From Cervus elaphus (lineage: Eukaryota; Chordata; Mammalia; Artiodactyla; Cervidae), in assembly GCF_910594005.1 (NCBI RefSeq), contig NC_057828.1, positions 12,350,235 through 12,414,234 of the forward strand: DNA of 64,000 bases, given 5' to 3'. Below the pieces are notes generated by a model. That model searched no databases. It was not told the origin of the DNA and was given only the letters and a program-made list of their open reading frames with translations. Shown here one piece after another: positions 57,589 through 64,000 of the stretch. Each line of letters begins with the position of its first letter. Position 1 is the first letter of the stretch. The position numbers were made by a program, and so were the translations under genes.

Positions 57589-59130
57589 CTTTCACTGTTT
57601 CCAGATGGCATGATACTATGCATAGAAAATCTTAAACATACCACCAGAAAACTAGCAGAATTCATCAATGCATTAGGTAAAGTTGCAGGATACAAAATTA
57701 ATACACAATAGTTTGTCCCATTACAATACACTAGCAATGAACTATTAGAAATAGAAATTAAAGGAAAAATTCCATTTACCACTGCATGAAATAGAATGAA
57801 ATATCTTGGAATAAGCCTACCTAAGGAGGCAAAAGACCTGTTTCTGAAACCTCTAAGGTACTGATGAAGGAAACTAAAGACACACAAACACACTGAAAGA
57901 TATATTGTGTTCTAGGATTAGAAGAATCACTATTATTAAAATGACCATACTATCAAGGCAATCTACAGATTCAATGCAATTTCTATCAAAGTAACCAATG
58001 GCAATTTTCACAGAACTAGATCAAAACAAATTTAATTATTTATGCAAGCACAAAAGACCCTGAATGGCCAAATCAGTCTTGAGAAAGAGCAGAGATGGAG
58101 GAATAACTCCCAGATTTCCGACTATACTACAAAGTTACATTACTCAGAACAGTATTATACTGGCACGAAACACATTTTAGATCAATGCAACAGGACTGCA
58201 CACACACTTTATGGTAAATTGATCTATGAGAAAGGAAGCAAGAATATGCAACAGAGAAAGGACAGTCTCTTCAATAAGTGGTGCTGGGATAACTGGAAGT
58301 TACTTGTAAAAGCATGAAGTTAGAACATTTTCTAACATCATACACAAACATAAACTAAAAATATATTAAAAAGCTAAATGTAAAACTGGATACTACAAAA
58401 CTCCTAGAAGAAAATATAGGCAGAACACTCTTTGATGTAAATTTGAAACAATATTATTTTGCTCTCTCTCCTAAAGTAAAGGAAATAAAAACAAATGGGA
58501 CCTGGTTAAAATTAAAAGCTTTTGCTCAGCAGAGGAAACAATTGGAAAAATTAAAAGACAACCTATTGAATAAGAAAATATCTGCAGATGACATGACCAA
58601 TAAGGGATTAGTATCCAACATGTATAACCAGTTCATACAACTTAGTATCTAAAAAGCAATCTAATTGAAAAATGGGAAGAATTGAATAGATACTTTTCCA
58701 AAGAGGAAACACAGCTGGTCAATAGGCATATGAATAGTTGTTCAGCACTGCTTATCACTAGGGAAATGTATAACAGAATGACCATAAGGCATCACCTCAC
58801 ACCTGTCAGAATAACTATCATTAAAAAGAATGCAAAAAATAAATTTAAGCAAGGATGTGGATAAAAAGGAACTTTTGTACACTTTTGGTGGAAATGAAGA
58901 TTGAATCAGCCACTGTGGAAAACTGTATGGAACTTTCTAAAAAAAAAGTAAAAATAGAACTTCCATATGATCTAGTGATTCCACTCCTGGGTATATATCC
59001 GAATAAAATAAAAACACTAATTTGAAAAGATCCATGCACCTCATCATTCATAGCTGCATTATTTACAATTGTCAAGATATGGAAGCAACCTAAAGTGTCC
59101 AGCAAGAGATAAATGGATAACTAGGAGGTG

Positions 59131-59158
<28 letters not shown>

Positions 59159-59161
<3 letters not shown>

Positions 59162-60165
59162 CCTTACCTGCCTCCTGTGAGATCTGTATGCAGGTCAAGA
59201 AGTAAGAGTGAGAACCGGACATGGAACAATGGACTGGTTCCAAATTAGGAAAAGAGTACTTCAAGGCTGTATCATGTACACTGCTTATTTAACTTATATG
59301 TAGAGCACATTATGAGAAAGGCCAGGCTGGATGAAGCCCAAGCTGGAATCAAGACTGCCAGAAAAAATACCAATAAACTCAGATATGCAGATGACACCAT
59401 CCTTATGTTCAAAAGCTAAGAGGAATTAAAGAGCTTCTTGATGAAGGTGAAAGAGGAGAGTGAAAAAGCCGGCTTAAAACTTAACATTCTAAAAACAAAG
59501 GTCATGTCATTTGGTCCCAGCATTTCATGGCAAATAGATGGGAAAACACTGGAAACAGTGACAGACTTTATTTTCTTGGGCCCCAAAATCACTGAAGATG
59601 GTGACTGCAGCCATGAATTTAAAAGGTGCTTGCTCATTGGAAGAAAAGCTCTGACAAAAAATAGACAGCGTATTGAAATGCAGAGACATTACTTTGCTGA
59701 CAAAGATCCATATATACAAAGCTATGGTTTTTCCAGTAGTCATGTCTGGATGTGAGAGCTGGACCATAAAGAAAGGTGAGCACCAAAGAATTGATTCTTT
59801 GAAATTGTGGTGTTGGAGAAGACTCTTGAGAGTCCCTTGGACTCAAGGAGATCAAGCCAGTCAATCCTAAAGGAAATCAGTCCCGGATATTCATTGGAAG
59901 GACTGATGTTGAAGCTGAATCTCCAATACTTTGGCCACCTGATGCACAGAACTGACTCCTTAGAAAAGACCCTGGTGCTAGGAAAGATTGAAGGGAAGAG
60001 GAGGAGGGGATAACAGAGGATGAGATGATTGGATGGCATCGCTGACTTGATGGACATGAGTTTGAGCAAGCTCTGGGAGATGGTGAAGGACAGGGAAACT
60101 TGGCATGCTGCTGTCCATGGGGTTGCAAAGAGTCAGATATGACTGAGTGTCTGAACAACAACAAT
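59159..60165 (+). mobile_element. BovB LINE, 5' truncated, sense, nested in L1
   Basis: About 1.0 kb, from 'ccttacctgcctcctgtgag' to 'gactgagtgtctgaacaaca'. It sits in a (TA)n/(CA)n tract of the L1, with TA on the left (59134-59156) and CA on the right (60166-60180). Confidence 0.9.
59438..59870 (+). pseudogene. BovB reverse-transcriptase C-terminal fragment
   Basis: 59438-59755 reads 'KVKEESEKAGLKLNILKTKV' and 'DFIFLGPKITEDGDCSHEFK'. 59673-59870 reads 'VVMSGCESWTIKKGEHQRI' in another frame. The preceding palm motif 'RYADDT' is out of frame at about 59383. Confidence 0.85.
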
Positions 60166-60575
60166 ACACACACACACACACTCACAATGGAATACTACTC
60201 AGCCATAAAAAGTGACCTTTTGCCATTTGCAGTGATATGGATGGACTTGGAGGCTATTATGCTAAGTGAAATAAGTCAGAGTAAGGCCAATACTGTAATA
60301 TACTTTATATGTGGAATCTAAAAAGTACACCAAAGTAGTGAGTATAACAAAAAAAAGAAGCATACTCACAGATATAGAGAGTGAACTGGTTGTTTACCAT
60401 GGAGGGAGGCAATATAAGGCTGGGGGCATGGGAGGTGCAAACTACTGCATGTAAGATAGGCTCAGTAATGAATTGTACAACAGAGGGAGCATACCTAATA
60501 TTTTGTAATGACTGTAAATGGAAAGCAACCTTTAAAATTGTATTAAAATATAAATAAAATTTTAAAATAAAGAGA

Positions 60576-60888
60576 ATTCTATACACAGTAGGAAAAAATT
60601 TAAAAAAAGGTTTTATAATGAATGGGAAAAAAAAGATTCTTTCTGAAAAAGAATAACTGAGGGAATTTGCTTCCATAAGACTCCTCATTCCATCAACTCA
60701 AAAATACATTTAAAGAGCTGACAAAGAATGTTAATGAGGATAAAGAAAAACAGTATCAAATGTAAACCTGGATATAATTTAAGCAATGAATAACACTGGA
60801 TGTACTGCATAGTTTAACATATATAAAGCAGCAATAATTGTCTTGTTACCAGTTTTTGAAGTTTATGGACTAGACAGGTAGATAGAAT
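60576..60888. other. unassigned AT-rich sequence
   Basis: No gene or known repeat is recognised. Confidence 0.4.
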
Positions 60889-61002
60889 TGTTGTTGTTCA
60901 GTCACTCAGCCATGTCTGACTCATTGTGACCTCATGGACTGCAGCAAACCAGACTTCCCTGTCCATCACCCTCTCCCAGAGCTCACTTAAACTCATGTCC
61001 AT
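60889..61002 (-). mobile_element. BovB 3' end fragment, antisense
   Basis: Reversed BovB tail: 'gttcagtcactcagccatgt', 'ggactgcagcaaaccagact', 'aactcatgtccatt'. About 115 bp. Confidence 0.82.
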
Positions 61003-61705
61003 TATAATTAGAATCATAATATTTTAAATGTTCACCATATCAATATTTGTGGACTGCATCTAAAGCAGTAGTTAGAAATGAACAAACTCATATGTACATA
61101 TTAGAAAAGAATATAAATCAAATGCTATAAGTTTCCACATCAAGAAAGAAGAAATGAAATAATTAAAATAGAAATAAAAAACAGAAATGAAAGTATGTCA
61201 AGAAGCCAAAAAGTTTTCTTTGAAATGATCAATATAATTGGTAATCTGAGTTAAAAAAATAATAATGAATAAAATACAATTAATCAATAATAGGAATAGG
61301 AGAAGAGGCATCACTGAGAATGTTACTCATAATATGAATAAAATAAGATGCTATAATGAAAATTTATGCTAATTAATTCTAGAAACTTAGACAAAATAGA
61401 TCAGTTCACAATTACTACATAAAATTTTTGGCAAAATTTCTTGCCTGTATCTTATAAAAAGCAAAATTCTCAAATTAAAATGTTTTCACAAACACAGCTC
61501 TATGTCTAGATTATTTAATGAATGAAATCTACAAAACATGTAAGGAAAAGCACTAACAATCTTATAGAAATTCTTTAAGAAGGAGGAGGAAGCATGCACA
61601 GAGAGGAAAAAAAAAAAAGGCACATTTCCTTCTCATTCACTGACGTCTCTAAAAATAGTAAGAAATTTTACTTAGTAAGAATACAAAAGAACACATTCAA
61701 TGATT
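61003..61705. other. unassigned AT-rich sequence
   Basis: No gene recognised; there is an A run near 61606-61618. Confidence 0.4.
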
Positions 61706-61930
61706 TTGTTGTTGTTGTTCAATTGCAAAGTCATGTCTGACTCATTGCGTTCCCATGAACTGTAGCATGCCAGGCCTCTCTGTCCTTCACTGTCTCCTGG
61801 AGTTTGCTCAAATTCTTTTCCTCTTGCCTTCAATATTTCCCAGCATCAGGGTCTTTTCCAATGAGTCATCTCTTTGCAGCAGGTGGCCAAAACATTGCAT
61901 CAGCATCAGTCCTTCCAGGGAATATTCAGA
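61706..61930 (-). mobile_element. BovB 3' end fragment, antisense, with internal deletion
   Basis: Reversed BovB: 'caaagtcatgtctgactcat', then 'gaactgtagcatgccaggcc', then directly 'cagcatcagggtcttttcca'. The segment around 'catgtccattgagtc' is missing at about 61815. Confidence 0.85.
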
Positions 61931-62104
61931 CTGTAGGTAAAAATTCCACCAAGTGAAGAACTTGCTCATATTTGATCCTTCTTACTGGCATTATGCAGTG
62001 TGGTGGCTACAAATAAATATTAAGTGATCAATTGGAATTAAAACTCATCCTACCCTAGAACTTCATTGATCTATTTTGTAACAAAAGCAATTATGAATAA
62101 TGCA
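61931..62104. other. unassigned sequence
   Basis: No gene or known repeat is recognised. Confidence 0.35.
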
Positions 62105-62390
62105 AGTAAAAGTTTAGAAAATTTTAAAAAATGCAAAGGAAATAAAAGCAAAAGTAAACAAATGGGACCTAATTAAACTAAAAATCTTTTGTGTAGCAAA
62201 GGAAACCATACACAAAATGAAGACAGCCTATGGAATGAGAGAAGATATTTGCAAATTGCATGACTGATAAGGAGCTCATATAACTCAATATCAAAAAGAA
62301 CAAATAACCTGATTAAAAAATGGGGAAAATATCAGAATAGACTTTTTTTTTCCCCCCAAAGAGGAAATGCAGATGGCCAGCAGGTACATT

Positions 62391-63421
62391 TAGAGAAGGC
62401 AGAGGAACCAAGTTGCCAACATCCTCTGGATCATAGAAGAATTCCAAAAATCATCTATTTCTAATTCATTGACTATGCTAAAAGCCTTCGACTGTGTGGA
62501 TCAGACACACTGTGGAAAATTCTAAAAGAGATGGGAATACCAGACCACCTTACCAGTCTCTTGAAAAATTTGCATGCAGGACAAGAAGCAGTTAGAATCT
62601 GACATGGAAAAATGGAGTGGTTCAAAATTGGGAAAGAAGTACATCAAGGCTGTATATTGTCACCCTGTTATTTTAACTTATATGCAGAGTACATCATGTG
62701 AAATGCTGGACTGGATCACAAGCTGGAACCAAGATTGCCAGGAGAAATGTCAACAACCTCAGATATGTAGATGATACCACTCTACTGGCAGAAAGCAGAG
62801 AGGAACTAAAGAGACTCTTGAGATGAGAGGAGACTGAAAAAGCTGGGTTAAAGTTACTGCAGAGGGTAACTGTAGCCATAAAATTAAAGGACACTAGCTC
62901 CTTGGAAGAGCAGCTACGACAAGTCTAGATAGTGTATTAAAAAACAGAGACATCACTTTTTCAACCAAGGTCCATATATTCAGCACTATGGTTTTTCCAG
63001 TAGTCATGCATGGATGTGAAATTTGGACCATAAAGAAGTCTGACTGCCAAAGAATCAATGCTTTCAAATTGTGGTGCTGGAAAAGACTCTTGAGAATCCT
63101 TTGGACAGCAAAGAGATTAAATCAATCAGTCCTAAAGGAAATCAATCCTGAATATTCATTGAAAGGATGGATGCTGAAGCTGAACCTTCAATATTTTGGC
63201 TACCTGAAGCAAAGAGCCAACTCACTGGAAAAGACCATGATGCTGAGAAAAATTGAGGGCAGGAGGAGAAGGGGACAACAGAGGATGAGATGGTTGGACG
63301 GTGTCAGCTACACAATGGACATGAGTTTGAGCAAACTCCAGGAGATGCTGAAGGACAGGGAAGCCTGGTGTGCTGCAGTCCATGAAATCACAAAGATTCG
63401 GACACAATTTAGTTAGTGAAC
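62391..63421 (+). mobile_element. BovB LINE, 5' truncated, sense, nested in L1
   Basis: About 1.03 kb, from 'gagaaggcagaggaaccaag' to 'ttcggacacaatttagttag'. L1 sequence is continuous across it. Similar strings at the edges (cagcaggtacat, cagcaagagatatat) suggest a diverged target duplication. A segment between the palm and thumb is deleted near 62850. Confidence 0.88.
62988..63416 (+). pseudogene. BovB C-terminal fragment
   Basis: A 142-codon open stretch, the longest BovB-coding frame in the window: 'MVFPVVMHGCEIWTIKKSDC', 'LKLNLQYFGYLKQRANSLEK', 'GRRRRGQQRMRWLDGVSYTM'. It is the region after the reverse-transcriptase core and ends near the BovB tail. Upstream the frame is lost. Confidence 0.85.
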
Positions 63422-64000
63422 AGCAAGAGATATATGAGAAAATGCTCAGCGTTGCTAGTCATCAGGGAAATTCAAATCAAAATTGCTATGAGGCATGACC
63501 TCACACTTAACTGGATGATTATCATCAAAAATAACGTAAATAATATGTGTCGGCTAGGATGTAGGCAAAAGGAACCTTGTACACTGTTGACAGGAATGTA
63601 AACTGGTGTAGCCAGGGTGAAAAGTAGTATGGAGTTTTGTCAAAATCTAACAATCAAATTACCATATGATGGATCAATTCCACTCCTTGTTATATATCCA
63701 TAAAAAGGTAAAGCTCTATTTAAAAAAGAAACATACATCCAAATGTTCATAGCAGTATTATTTATAATTGTGAAGAATTGGATGCAACCTAAGTGTCCAT
63801 CAACAGGTAAATGGATAAAGAAAAGTGGTACATGTATGCAATGGAATACCAGGCAAAACAAAATACCATAAACAAAACAGAATAAAATTTTGCCATTTGA
63901 AGCAACATGCTTTGAGGGTATTTTGCTAATGAAATAAATTAGACAAAGACACATACTGTGTGATGCAATTTATACATGGCATCTAAAAAATGTAAGTAGT

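Larger units (their letters stand above)
57590..60575 (+). mobile_element. old L1, sense, with nested BovB
   Basis: Sense L1 from the reverse-transcriptase motif region ('gatactatgcatagaaaatc' at 57612) to about 59130. BovB lies at 59159-60165. L1 resumes with 'aatggaatactactcagcca' at 60186 and runs to an A-rich end near 60575. The RT motif that should read FADDM is corrupted. Frames at 58042-58317 and 58443-58864 show 'KWCWDNWK', 'MNRYFSKEETQLVNRHM' and 'HHLTPVRITIIKK', which are L1 ORF2. Confidence 0.85.
62105..64000 (+). mobile_element. old L1, sense, with nested BovB, runs off the window
   Basis: Sense L1 ORF2 C-terminal region, starting near 'aacaaatgggacctaattaa' at 62157. It is interrupted by BovB at about 62391-63421 and resumes with 'gaaaatgctcagcgttgcta'. 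The end of ORF2 and the start of the 3' region ('gcagtattatttataattgt' near 63753) reach the window end. The reading frame is broken throughout. Confidence 0.85.

Overview
The window looks like a piece of a ruminant (Pecora) nuclear chromosome, from cattle, sheep, goat or a close relative. The evidence is the repeat content. It holds many Bov-tA and Bov-A2 SINEs, at least ten BovB (RTE-type) LINE copies, ruminant L1 elements with the L1-BT style 3' UTR, and older cetartiodactyl CHR-type tRNA SINEs. I cannot choose the species from sequence alone.

No host protein-coding gene, functional tRNA, rRNA or recognisable ncRNA was found. Every open frame with recognisable homology is a decayed piece of L1 ORF2 (endonuclease, reverse transcriptase, Cys-rich C-terminus) or of BovB (endonuclease, reverse transcriptase). 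The longest frame, 675 codons on the minus strand at 35012-37039, is a by-product of a purine-rich tract and not a gene. The window reads as an intergenic or deep-intron repeat landscape.

Layout. 1-5200: mostly unassigned sequence with a Bov-tA piece, a rearranged L1, and an old antisense L1 carrying a CHR SINE and a BovB tail. 5215-12935: a transposon nest. An old antisense L1 is split by a short BovB, by a full-length BovB (9-bp target duplication) that itself contains a younger L1 (9-bp target duplication), and by a dimeric Bov-tA (14-bp duplication). 13-20 kb: mostly unassigned sequence with a weak LTR-like segment, a mariner end, microsatellites and single SINEs. 20-25.6 kb: two old antisense L1s and two sense BovB pieces. 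26-32.6 kb: CHR SINE, BovB tail, Bov-tA, then a 2.1-kb BovB with a clean 10-bp target duplication. 33460-34469: an L1 with a 5' inversion of the twin-priming type. 35022-38722: a 3.7-kb almost pure polypurine tract (GA/GACA-rich), the most unusual object here. 38.8-54.9 kb: SINEs and L1 tails separated by long AT-rich stretches, including a 177-bp L1 inserted into a Bov-tA and a perfect 34-bp palindrome abutting a Bov-A2 fragment. 55.6-64 kb: BovB and L1 copies interleaved, with BovB nested in sense L1 twice.

Nothing works together as a pathway. The informative content is the order of insertion (old L1, then BovB, then young L1 and SINEs), the integration scars, and the structural DNA (polypurine tract, palindromes, microsatellites). 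All coordinates of repeat ends were read by eye and can be off by several bases, except where a target duplication fixes them. Family names come from recalled consensus features, not from a database search.
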